Of a stretch of DNA of 64,000 nt, positions 54,726 to 62,392 are shown piece by piece; within the stretch, counting starts at the first letter, position 1, and the number at the start of each line of letters is the position of its first letter. The notes under the pieces were generated by a model. The model saw only the letters and a list, made by a program, of their open reading frames with translations. It was not told the origin of the DNA and ran no database searches. Position numbers and translations under genes: made by a program. Origin of the DNA: Yersinia kristensenii (GTDB taxonomy: Bacteria > Pseudomonadota > Gammaproteobacteria > Enterobacterales > Enterobacteriaceae); the NCBI RefSeq assembly GCF_900460525.1, contig NZ_UHIY01000001.1, forward strand, positions 2,914,001-2,978,000, written 5' to 3'.

Positions 54726-56117
54726 TCAGCCGCGGCTTAGGGTGATGGCGCTGTTACTGATGGCCGTGATGACACCACTGATACTGGCGTGTAGCGGTGC
54801 GCCCAAGGCACCATGCGGGATTTGCCCAATCAACTGGCCGTGTTCTACCCGCTCACCCACGGTGACGATAGCTTCTGTGGATGCGCCGATATGCTGACGC
54901 AACGGCAAAATCACCTGTTGCGGGCAATAGCTTTCCTCACTGAAAGGCGCGGCTTGATACCAGTCAGTCAGGTCTAATCGGGTAATCAGCCGTGATGTCG
55001 GCACCAGGCGGTAATTTGCCATTGGGTCAGCTTCCCGCAGTTCTCCTTGATAGCGTGCCCCTTGGGCACGTAACTGGGTTTTCAGCAGGCGGTTAATGCG
55101 CATCGGTGAGATATCCACCGGGCAGGCATAGCTTTCACACAGGCTGCATTCCGAGCAGGTGAGGGCGCTGAGCAAAATATCGGGTGTAGCAACGTGTTGA
55201 TAAATAATCGCCCGCACCAGCAGATGCGGCGGTAGTTCATGGCCGATAAGGTGGCGTGGGCAGAGTTCAGTACACATGCGGCATTGCTCACAGACGGTGC
55301 GGGCGATGGCCAGTACATCCCTATCACTGCGAGCGCGGCGGGTGATCAACAGATGAGAGGCTGGCAGCACCAGCAGGCCGCCAGTGGTTTTGGTCACCGG
55401 CTGATCGAGGTCATGCAGCGCATGGCCCATCATTGGGCCGCCATTGATATAGGCCGGATTATTAATGGTCACGCCACCGGCTAACGCCAATACTTCGCGC
55501 AGGGAAGTTCCTAATGGCACGGTCAAGGTTAAGGGTCGCGCCACCGCACCGTTGACGGTCAGAGTGCGGCGGGTCACTGGCCATTGCTGTTCCACTGCCC
55601 GAGCCACATTGAGCAAAGTTTGCACATTATTGACCACCACCCCAATGCTGATGGGCAGTGCGGCGGGCGGAACCCGACGGCCGGTTGCTAGCCAGATGGT
55701 GATCACTTCATCACCGGCGGGGTAAACATCAGGTAAAATATGCAGCCGAATTTGCGGTGGCAGCAGCGGCGTCAGCGCCGCAATCGCCTCGCCATACTTG
55801 GCTTTCAGTGCAATGATGCCTTCGCGTGCACCGGTTGCCACCATGCCATACAGCACGCCGCGCACCAGCCGTGCCGCTTGACGCGGGATCAATTGCTGAT
55901 CCACCTTCAACATAGGTTCACACTCAGCGGCATTGACCAGAAAAATGTCTGCCTGCGCCTGTAACTTCACCGCAGTGGGGAATCCAGCCCCACCGGCCCC
56001 GACCACCCCGGCATCGCACACCCGCTGTTGGATAGTGGCGGCGTCACATGGTGTCAGTTGGCCATAAGCGGGTGGCGAGCGCAGCACGTTGGCCTCCGGC
56101 ATCTGAATATCACTCAT
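54726..56117 (-). CDS. pduS: PduS, cobalamin reductase
   Basis: Flavin- and Fe-S-containing RnfC-like protein that reduces cob(III)alamin/cob(II)alamin for PduO. From ATG 56117 it has 463 residues. The NADH/FMN region is AGVVGAGGAGFPTAVKLQAQ and the soluble ligand-binding SLBB region follows. Two four-cysteine clusters, CEQCRMCTELCPRH and CSECSLCESYACPVD, bind [4Fe-4S], and the C-terminal IPHGALGAPLHASISGVITAI is the RnfC sandwich hybrid motif. The start overlaps the pduQ end by eight bases; a TTG-type extension to 56138 is less likely. Confidence 0.94.
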   Translation of the reverse strand: MSDIQMPEANVLRSPPAYGQLTPCDAATIQQRVCDAGVVGAGGAGFPTAVKLQAQADIFLVNAAECEPMLKVDQQLIPRQAARLVRGVLYGMVATGAREGIIALKAKYGEAIAALTPLLPPQIRLHILPDVYPAGDEVITIWLATGRRVPPAALPISIGVVVNNVQTLLNVARAVEQQWPVTRRTLTVNGAVARPLTLTVPLGTSLREVLALAGGVTINNPAYINGGPMMGHALHDLDQPVTKTTGGLLVLPASHLLITRRARSDRDVLAIARTVCEQCRMCTELCPRHLIGHELPPHLLVRAIIYQHVATPDILLSALTCSECSLCESYACPVDISPMRINRLLKTQLRAQGARYQGELREADPMANYRLVPTSRLITRLDLTDWYQAAPFSEESYCPQQVILPLRQHIGASTEAIVTVGERVEHGQLIGQIPHGALGAPLHASISGVITAISNSAITLSRG

Positions 56118-57225
56118 AAAGCGCCTCGATAATTCCACGGATATCTTGGCGGTCAGCTGCGCGCGGGTTAGTACGCAATGTCACGTCGGCCTGAGCGGCA
56201 GTAATCATGTCTGGAATCTGTTGCTGCAACTGGCGTTCATTGACTTTCATCGCCGCCAACGGCTGAGGCAGCCCGCACTGGCGTTTCAGTAATTCTATTT
56301 GGTGAATAAGTTGATTCACCGCGCCGCGCTCGTCGCCATTGGCCGGGCTGAAATGACACAATTTCGCCAGCCGCGCATAGCGTTTCCGCGCCCGCGCATC
56401 GGCGGCGTTAAAGCGAATTACCGGCACCAGCAGCAGGGCATTCGCCAAGCCGTGAGCAATGTGGAATTGACCGCCCAATTGGTGGGCGATGGCATGATTA
56501 ATTCCCAGCCCCGCCTGGCTGAATGCGATGCCAGCCAGTGTCGAGGCATTGTGCATTTTTCCACGAGTTATCAGGCAATCGCCCTTACGGCAGGCGGTTG
56601 CCAAATGACGAAATACCAGTTGCACCGCTTTCTCTGCCAGCGCATCGGTAAAATCACTGGCACGCGGTGAAACATAGGCTTCCAGCGCATGAGTCAGCAC
56701 GTCCAACCCGGTATTGGCGGTAATTTCAGGCGGCACACTGGCCACCAGTGCCGCATCCAAAATGGCGATATCAGGATAAATTTCATCGTCAAATATCGGA
56801 TATTTAATATTTTTTTCCGGGTCACTTATCACGCAAGCGCTGGTGACTTCCGAGCCGGTGCCGCTGGTGGTCGGGATGGCAATACAGGTTTCTATCTCCA
56901 GCCCCTGTTTACGGCTAAACCAGACAATGGCTTTGGCGGCATCCAGTGCTGAACCACCACCAAAACCAATCACAATGTCGGGGCGCAGCGCTTGCATCTG
57001 CTCAATCCCTTTGACCACCGTGGCGATGTTCGGGTCGGGGGTGATATCGCTGAACAAGGTTATCTGGTTGTCAGCGGGTAGCGCTTGTTTGAGCTTATCC
57101 AACAGCGGGGAGGTCGCCAAAAAGCCGTCGCAAATTATCCAGATTTTGCGCTGATGAAAGCGTTGCAGCACCTTGAGGCTGCCTTCCCCGCTATAAATGC
57201 GTGTTTGCAGGAAAAAAGTTTTCAT
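56110..57225 (-). CDS. pduQ: PduQ, propanol dehydrogenase
   Basis: Iron-dependent alcohol dehydrogenase (371 residues) that reduces propionaldehyde to 1-propanol and regenerates NAD+ inside the microcompartment. The cofactor site is IVIGFGGGSALDAAKAI (about residue 85), ETCIAIPTTSGTGSEVT follows, and the iron-ligand histidines lie in the GINHAIAHQLGGQFHIAHGLANA segment (about residue 260). Follows pduP by 10 bp. hcxA at 36492 is a distant family member. Confidence 0.95.
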   Translation of the reverse strand: MKTFFLQTRIYSGEGSLKVLQRFHQRKIWIICDGFLATSPLLDKLKQALPADNQITLFSDITPDPNIATVVKGIEQMQALRPDIVIGFGGGSALDAAKAIVWFSRKQGLEIETCIAIPTTSGTGSEVTSACVISDPEKNIKYPIFDDEIYPDIAILDAALVASVPPEITANTGLDVLTHALEAYVSPRASDFTDALAEKAVQLVFRHLATACRKGDCLITRGKMHNASTLAGIAFSQAGLGINHAIAHQLGGQFHIAHGLANALLLVPVIRFNAADARARKRYARLAKLCHFSPANGDERGAVNQLIHQIELLKRQCGLPQPLAAMKVNERQLQQQIPDMITAAQADVTLRTNPRAADRQDIRGIIEALYE

Positions 57226-57235
57226 ACGTCCTCGC

Positions 57236-58624
57236 TCAGCGAATGGAGAAACCGTTAGTCAGTACACAGCGGCGTTGACGGGCAAAAGTGCGCGCCGAAG
57301 TGGTGCCTTCTCCGGTAGGAGTGGCGATGGTAAAGGTGGTAAAGCCCTCACCGCCGACGCCGATCCCGGCATAGGACGGGCCGTTTTTGACGAAAATGGA
57401 GGTTTGCAATAGGCGCGCGGCTAGATTTAGGCGCGAGACATTCTGCGAATGCATGGTCGCGGTATGATGCAGACCGCCCTCGACGTGCAGTGCCAGTGTC
57501 AGGGCCGCATCAAAATCCTTTACCCGCACCACCGGTAACAGCGGCATCAATTGTTCGGTGGTGACTAAGGGGTCGTCACCGGCCACTTCGACCAGCAACA
57601 GGCGCGGGGCTTTAGCCGGGCAGGCGATGCCAGCCGCTTGCAGCAGTTCAATTGGGCTTTTACCGACCAGGTTTTTATTAGCATGGCCCTGTGGGGTCAG
57701 GCAGGCTTTGCGTAGGCTGTCGACCTCTTGCGGATTGCTTATCAGTAATGCATCGAAGGCCTGCATCTGTTGCAATAAACGGTCGGCAACACTTTCCACC
57801 ACAATCAAGCTTTTCTCGGCAATACAGGGGAGGTTGTAGTCGAATGAAGCTCCGGCGACGATATCCTGCGCCGCTTTGACTAACTCGGCAGTTTCATCCA
57901 CCAGGCAAGGCGGGTTACCGGCACCGGCCCCAATCACTTTCTTGCCACTTTTCATGCCCATGGCGACAATGGCTGGGCCACCCGTGATGGCGAGCAAAGC
58001 AATTTTGTCATGGGCCATCATCTGTTGAGTGGCTTCAAAACTCGGATCTTTCACTGTCACGACCAGATTGCGAATACCGCAACTGTTGAAAATGATCTCT
58101 TCGATTTGGGCGATCAAATCCAGTGACACGGCTTTAGCGCCAGGGTGTGGGCTGAAATACACTGCATTACCGGCTGCTAACATACTGATACTGTTATTGA
58201 TAATGGTTTCGGTCGGGTTGGTGCTGGGGGCGACCGAACCAATGACGCCAAAGGGCGAATATTCGAATAACACCATGCCGCCGTCGCCGGTCAGCGCGGT
58301 GGTGGACAAGTCTTCAATACCCGGTGTGTTTTCCAGTGCCGCTCTATTTTTCAGGATTTTATCTTCTTTATTACCCATGCCGGTTTCACTGGCACCGCGC
58401 TCAGATAGAGAGACGAGTTGTGACTTTAGCTGTTCACGAATAGCGCTGATAATGGCGCTACGGGTTTTCATTGGGCTTTGCTGATAGCGCAAAAACGCGC
58501 TGTGAGCGGCATTGATGGCTTCATCCACACTGGCAAAAATGGCGCTGGAGGCAGAGGCCGTTACCGGCGTCAGTTGCTCGGTGAGGATGGTGCGAATGAG
58601 AGATTCAAGGTCATTGGTATTCAT
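57236..58624 (-). CDS. pduP: PduP, CoA-acylating propionaldehyde dehydrogenase
   Basis: Oxidises propionaldehyde to propionyl-CoA with NAD+ inside the compartment. It has 462 residues. The N-terminal helix MNTNDLESLIRTILTEQL is the amphipathic encapsulation peptide, known from Salmonella PduP. The catalytic cysteine is in FDYNLPCIAEKSLIV (about residue 270), and AITGGPAIVAMGMKSGKK is the cofactor segment. Start ATG overlaps the pduO stop by one base (TAATG). Confidence 0.96.
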   Translation of the reverse strand: MNTNDLESLIRTILTEQLTPVTASASSAIFASVDEAINAAHSAFLRYQQSPMKTRSAIISAIREQLKSQLVSLSERGASETGMGNKEDKILKNRAALENTPGIEDLSTTALTGDGGMVLFEYSPFGVIGSVAPSTNPTETIINNSISMLAAGNAVYFSPHPGAKAVSLDLIAQIEEIIFNSCGIRNLVVTVKDPSFEATQQMMAHDKIALLAITGGPAIVAMGMKSGKKVIGAGAGNPPCLVDETAELVKAAQDIVAGASFDYNLPCIAEKSLIVVESVADRLLQQMQAFDALLISNPQEVDSLRKACLTPQGHANKNLVGKSPIELLQAAGIACPAKAPRLLLVEVAGDDPLVTTEQLMPLLPVVRVKDFDAALTLALHVEGGLHHTATMHSQNVSRLNLAARLLQTSIFVKNGPSYAGIGVGGEGFTTFTIATPTGEGTTSARTFARQRRCVLTNGFSIR

Positions 58625-59643
58625 TATTCATTCCTCAGATGTAAAGCCGATATGGCCGCTTCTGCTATGTGCATATCTTGTTCGACACTACCGCCGCTTA
58701 TCCCTAGCCCGCCCACTAATTGGCCGTTGCGCCACAGCGGGTAGCCGCCACCAAAACTCACCACTTTGCCGCCGGTGCTGGCCTCCAGTTGGAACAGGTC
58801 GGCCCCCGGTTGCACCGCAGCACTCAGCTGGTGGGTGGCGGTTTTTAAAGCAACGGCGGTCCAGGCCTTTTTAGGTGCCAGTTCACTGCTCACTAGCAGG
58901 GTATCGGGCATGCGGTAGGTCATAATCAGGTTGCCGTGGCGGTCGGTCAGTGCCACAACTACAGCAATCTGTAATGTCATGGCGGCCTCAACGGCTAACT
59001 TAACTAGCTGGTGAACATCAGAAAATCCTAGTTCTGCGGTGGTGGGCTGAGTCAGCGGCGGTGTTGGCTTTTCTACGGTTGCCGCCAGATAACGGGCCAC
59101 CACGGTTTGTGCTGTTTGCTGTAATTGCTGGCGTTGATCTTCATCACGGGCCAGGGCATACAAGCAATCGGATAGCCGGTTAAGGTATTGCAATAACACC
59201 GGGCGCACTGGCACTTGCTCGGCCAGCTCTATTAATCGCCTTTCACAACGCCGTGCCAGAGTGCGGGCAAAATGCAAGCGGCTCCCGGCTTCGGTGTTAC
59301 CGGGCAGGATAAAACCGTGCACCGGCGGCAGTTGCGCCATGCAGCGATCCACCGCCTGTTCCAGCGCTTGAATATCTTGTTCGCGAATACTTTTTCGCCC
59401 ACTGGGCGGGGTTTCGATACCCTCACTGGCCAGCTCGGCGCTGAAATAAAACAGCTGATGTTGCACGGCATCAAGTAACTGAAGGTTTTCAGCGCCTTGC
59501 GCTACGCGGGCACACAGGCTAAGTGCTGCATTCAGTTCATCCAAGGTGCCGTAGGTTTCCACCCGAGGATGACTTTTTTTGACTCGCTGGCCGGTGAACA
59601 GGGCGGTGGTGCCCGCATCACCGGTTTTGGTATAGATGCTCAT
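58624..59643 (-). CDS. pduO: PduO, ATP:cob(I)alamin adenosyltransferase
   Basis: Adenosylates cob(I)alamin to coenzyme B12 for diol dehydratase. It has 339 residues: an N-terminal adenosyltransferase domain with MSIYTKTGDAGTTALFTGQRVKK (ATP loop), RVETYGTLDELNA and LARRCERRLIEL; and a C-terminal DUF336/HbpS-like domain (about residues 200-339) ending GGYPLWRNGQLVGGLGISGG, known to bind heme in the Salmonella protein. Separated from pduN by 34 bp containing a short tandem duplication. Confidence 0.95.
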   Translation of the reverse strand: MSIYTKTGDAGTTALFTGQRVKKSHPRVETYGTLDELNAALSLCARVAQGAENLQLLDAVQHQLFYFSAELASEGIETPPSGRKSIREQDIQALEQAVDRCMAQLPPVHGFILPGNTEAGSRLHFARTLARRCERRLIELAEQVPVRPVLLQYLNRLSDCLYALARDEDQRQQLQQTAQTVVARYLAATVEKPTPPLTQPTTAELGFSDVHQLVKLAVEAAMTLQIAVVVALTDRHGNLIMTYRMPDTLLVSSELAPKKAWTAVALKTATHQLSAAVQPGADLFQLEASTGGKVVSFGGGYPLWRNGQLVGGLGISGGSVEQDMHIAEAAISALHLRNE

Positions 59644-59657
59644 AAAATCACCGTTTA

Positions 59658-59695
59658 ATCAGTAAGAACAGTCATCATCAGTAAGAGCATTCATC
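59658..59695. repeat. 19-bp tandem duplication at the pduN 3' end
   Basis: ATCAGTAAGAACAGTCATC (59658-59676) is followed directly by ATCAGTAAGAGCATTCATC (59677-59695), 17 of 19 identical. Read on the minus strand the first copy met encodes the PduN terminus DECSY plus stop; the second repeats the stretch after the stop. Confidence 0.85.
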
Positions 59696-59953
59696 GACGA
59701 TGGCGACAATCGCCAGGTCGATAGCATCATTCGGTTCGGCAAAAACGCGCCGAGCGCTGGAACCTCCGGATAGCAGCACCAGTTCGCCCTGACCCGCACC
59801 GACCGAATCGACCGCCACTTCATCCGGCGTGTTGCTGTCCGCTGGCAAGGAGCCATCGCCGGCGACACGGCGCACCAACAGCAGTTTCTTACCAATCAGC
59901 GTCGGTGACTTTTGCGTTGAGACCACAGAACCTACCACTCGGGCCAGTTGCAT
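59678..59953 (-). CDS. pduN: PduN, microcompartment vertex protein
   Basis: BMC-P (EutN/CcmL) pentamer of 91 residues that caps the vertices of the shell. [27 protein letters not shown] opens the OB-like barrel, and the loop [20 protein letters not shown] is the family signature. Ends in DECSY within a short tandem duplication. Follows pduM by 3 bp. Confidence 0.95.
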   Translation of the reverse strand: MQLARVVGSVVSTQKSPTLIGKKLLLVRRVAGDGSLPADSNTPDEVAVDSVGAGQGELVLLSGGSSARRVFAEPNDAIDLAIVAIVDECSY

Positions 59954-59956
59954 GAT

Positions 59957-60454
59957 TTACTCCTGCCTTAACAGTTGAATGTGACGGGCTGACAGGGTTT
60001 CCTGTGCCAGCGGTGTAACCAACGTGGGGTGGTCAATCAGCAACCAACCGGGGTCAAGTGTGGCAATATCGCGATAACTCAATACCTGGCCTGCATGTAG
60101 CCGCACCGCCAGACCTTGGTTGTCACTGAAGCTCAGTGGCAATGGGCGCAGTGCCGCCGAGGGCAGGGCGGGTAGCAGTTGGCGGTGCAGGCTGATATGT
60201 ACTTTCATGCCCCACGACCAGGCCTCATTCAGCGCCGCCACCGCCGGGCAAGTGGCATCGAACTGCGCCAACCGGTGGATAAACGCCAAATCCGGCAACA
60301 TTAAATGCAGCGTGGCATAGTGCGTGAATACCGAGGAATCCAGCCCGGCGCGTAGCTGCGGCAGCCGTAGGGCGTGAACCCGACGTTCGCGCTCAGCCAA
60401 CCGCGTGACAATCTGGCTGACCAGTTGTTCGGTTTGCGCCTGAGTCAGATTCAT
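59957..60454 (-). CDS. pduM: PduM, microcompartment assembly protein
   Basis: PduM family protein of 165 residues, with no recognised domain outside this family. In Salmonella it is a microcompartment component needed for proper assembly. Visible features are an N-terminal helical stretch MNLTQAQTEQLVSQIVTRLAERERR resembling encapsulation helices, and a hydrophobic, leucine-rich body. Its ATG overlaps the pduL stop by four bases. Confidence 0.88.
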   Translation of the reverse strand: MNLTQAQTEQLVSQIVTRLAERERRVHALRLPQLRAGLDSSVFTHYATLHLMLPDLAFIHRLAQFDATCPAVAALNEAWSWGMKVHISLHRQLLPALPSAALRPLPLSFSDNQGLAVRLHAGQVLSYRDIATLDPGWLLIDHPTLVTPLAQETLSARHIQLLRQE

Positions 60455-61098
60455 GGCTGCGCTGTCCGTGACGGGCCTAATAACGTGGCGAACGCGGCGG
60501 GGTCGTCAGCGCCAGCCGCATTGGCCTCATCGGTATCAATGTGCATTTCCAGTTTCATTTGCGGTGACACACGGATAGCCACATCGTCCAAAATCAACCG
60601 CCGCCCGCTCCCCTGAATTGCCACCTGCACCCGGTCACCGTGTTTGACCCGATAGATAAGGGCATCCAGCGGTGACATATGAATATGGCGCAGCGCTACA
60701 ATCACACCGTGCGGTAATTCCAGCTCGCCATACGGGCTGACCAGCCGGATAGCGGGCGTATCGTCCAGATTGCCCGACATCCGCAGCGGCGCATTGATCC
60801 CCAATGTGCGCGCGTCAGTGCGGGAGATTTCAACCTGGCTGTGACTGCGCAGCGGGCCAAGAATACGCACATTTTTTAAGCTGCCTTTCGGCCCGATCAA
60901 GGTTACCGTCTGTTCGGCGGCATACTGACCGGGCTGGAGCAGCGCTTTTTTCTCCATCAGCGGCTGGTCGGGGAACAATTGTTGGTAATCCTGCACCGAG
61001 AGGTGCAGGTGTCGATTGGAAACCCCAAGCGGGATCGGACGAAGACGCATTTCGTCGAGGATCTTACTGACAACGGGTTCCAGTAACGCTTTTTCCAT
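60451..61098 (-). CDS. pduL: PduL, phosphotransacylase
   Basis: Converts propionyl-CoA and phosphate to propionyl-phosphate and recycles CoA inside the compartment. It has 215 residues (Salmonella 210). The N-terminal MEKALLEPVVSKILDEM is an encapsulation helix. Metal-binding histidines are in PLGVSNRHLHLS and ALRHIHMSPLDA, the duplicated PduL motif, with a further HID near the end (LEMHIDTDEANAAG). Start shares a base with the pduK stop (TGATG). Confidence 0.95.
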   Translation of the reverse strand: MEKALLEPVVSKILDEMRLRPIPLGVSNRHLHLSVQDYQQLFPDQPLMEKKALLQPGQYAAEQTVTLIGPKGSLKNVRILGPLRSHSQVEISRTDARTLGINAPLRMSGNLDDTPAIRLVSPYGELELPHGVIVALRHIHMSPLDALIYRVKHGDRVQVAIQGSGRRLILDDVAIRVSPQMKLEMHIDTDEANAAGADDPAAFATLLGPSRTAQP

Positions 61099-61706
61099 CA
61101 GACTTTTCCTCGTTTACCCAAGTGGATACAGCGAAAGCGAGGCTCACCTTTATGGCGTCGGCAAACCGGATCGAGGCAGAGATTGCAGCTCACGCGCAGA
61201 GCTGGCAGGGCCTCACTTTCTGCACTTTTTATTTCCATATCCTGAGCCATTATTGCCACATCCAAGGCTACGCCAGGTTCATCGTCGCTGGCGGCATTGG
61301 CCGGTGGTGAGATTGGTGCTGCCTCTGCCTCCTCTTCTTCGAATGCGGGTATTTCAGGGATAATCACCTCGATGACGACCGCTGGAGCAGGTTCGCTCAA
61401 GGTTGTCGGTTTGGCGGTTATCGGCTCAAGTTTGGCTGTTTGCCAGTGCGCCATCAGGGCATCCGCCGGGCGGGCCAATACTGCGCTTGAGACCAGACCA
61501 TGATGCTGCTGGGCAAAGGCGGCACCGGTGCTGATTGCCGCCTGAACTGAAGCCACATCACCGGTCAGGCGGATTAGCATCCAGCCGGAACCGTTGGTTT
61601 TTTCTATACCTATCAGGTTGATAGATGCTGACTTTGCCATCGCATCCGCCGCACCAATCGCCAGCGCTAAACCGCTAACTTCCAGTAAACCCAGTGACGT
61701 TTTCAC
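61098..61706 (-). CDS. pduK: PduK, shell protein with extended C-terminal tail
   Basis: BMC-H domain (about residues 1-88: SLGLLEVSGLALAIGAADAMAKSA) followed by a long tail, 202 residues in total, longer than Salmonella PduK (160). The tail has an acidic, proline/alanine-rich linker (AFEEEEAEAAPISPP) and ends in a cysteine motif Cys174-X2-Cys177-X4-Cys182-X10-Cys193 (CNLCLDPVCRRHKGEPRFRC) that could bind iron-sulfur or zinc. Starts at GTG 61706. Its role in the shell is minor or unclear in Salmonella. Confidence 0.93.
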   Translation of the reverse strand: MKTSLGLLEVSGLALAIGAADAMAKSASINLIGIEKTNGSGWMLIRLTGDVASVQAAISTGAAFAQQHHGLVSSAVLARPADALMAHWQTAKLEPITAKPTTLSEPAPAVVIEVIIPEIPAFEEEEAEAAPISPPANAASDDEPGVALDVAIMAQDMEIKSAESEALPALRVSCNLCLDPVCRRHKGEPRFRCIHLGKRGKV

Positions 61707-61727
61707 ACAGTGCTCCTCTTCTTACCC

Positions 61728-62003
61728 TTAGGCAGAGGTCGGTAAAATGGCTTCTACATCACTGTGTGGGCGCGGGATAACATGGCAAGATTTCACTTCA
61801 CCCACCGCGCTGGCGGCCGCCGAGCCGGCATCAACGGCAGCTTTCACTGCGCCAACATCGCCGCGAACCATGACAGTGACCAGGCCGGAGCCGATTTTTT
61901 CGTAGCCCACCAGTTGGACATTGGCGGATTTGACCATGGCGTCAGCCGCTTCGATGGCCGCGACCAGACCTTTGGTTTCGATAAGTCCTAATGCGTTATT
62001 CAT
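61728..62003 (-). CDS. pduJ: PduJ, major shell protein
   Basis: BMC-H hexamer protein of 91 residues, one of the most abundant facet proteins of the propanediol microcompartment. [39 protein letters not shown] is the canonical core, with the pore-lining KIGSGLV segment. ATG 62003, 38 bp after pduH and 21 bp before pduK, the largest gaps in this part of the operon, giving room for good ribosome-binding sites. Confidence 0.96.
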   Translation of the reverse strand: MNNALGLIETKGLVAAIEAADAMVKSANVQLVGYEKIGSGLVTVMVRGDVGAVKAAVDAGSAAASAVGEVKSCHVIPRPHSDVEAILPTSA

Positions 62004-62041
62004 ATTTCTCTATCCTTCATCGGGGTTATAGGGGGGGGACT

Positions 62042-62392
62042 TTAGAGTGAAAACTTAAACGGTAGACCTTTAACCAGTCGGGCGGCGTTGTTACCCAACC
62101 GCCGTAATTGGTCTTCGTTCTGCTCGCGTTCCTGCCGAAATAGCGGGTTGGCGGGCGGTAAATGACGAAAATGCACAATCACTTCGTCGGCAGAACATGC
62201 CAGCCCCACCAATAATGGAGAGCGGGTCGCCGCCTGCCAGGCGCGTTGTATGGCATCCGTGTCATCGTCTTGCTGCCATTGCCAGGGAATACCTTCCTCC
62301 TCAATCCCCAGTAATACCTGGTGCCAAATCGCCTCAGGGGTTGACGAAGTTAGGCTGATAACAATCGCGGGTGCATCTTGGGTAAAGTTCAT
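62042..62392 (-). CDS. pduH: PduH, diol dehydratase reactivase small subunit
   Basis: Small subunit of the reactivating factor that exchanges damaged B12 on diol dehydratase. From ATG 62392 it has 116 residues, as in Salmonella. APAIVISLTSSTPEAIWHQVLLGIEEEGIPW begins the dehydratase-beta-like fold, and LVGLACSADEVIVHFRHLPPANPLF is the family core. The start overlaps the pduG stop by one base (TGATG); a TTG one codon earlier is not needed. Confidence 0.94.
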   Translation of the reverse strand: MNFTQDAPAIVISLTSSTPEAIWHQVLLGIEEEGIPWQWQQDDDTDAIQRAWQAATRSPLLVGLACSADEVIVHFRHLPPANPLFRQEREQNEDQLRRLGNNAARLVKGLPFKFSL

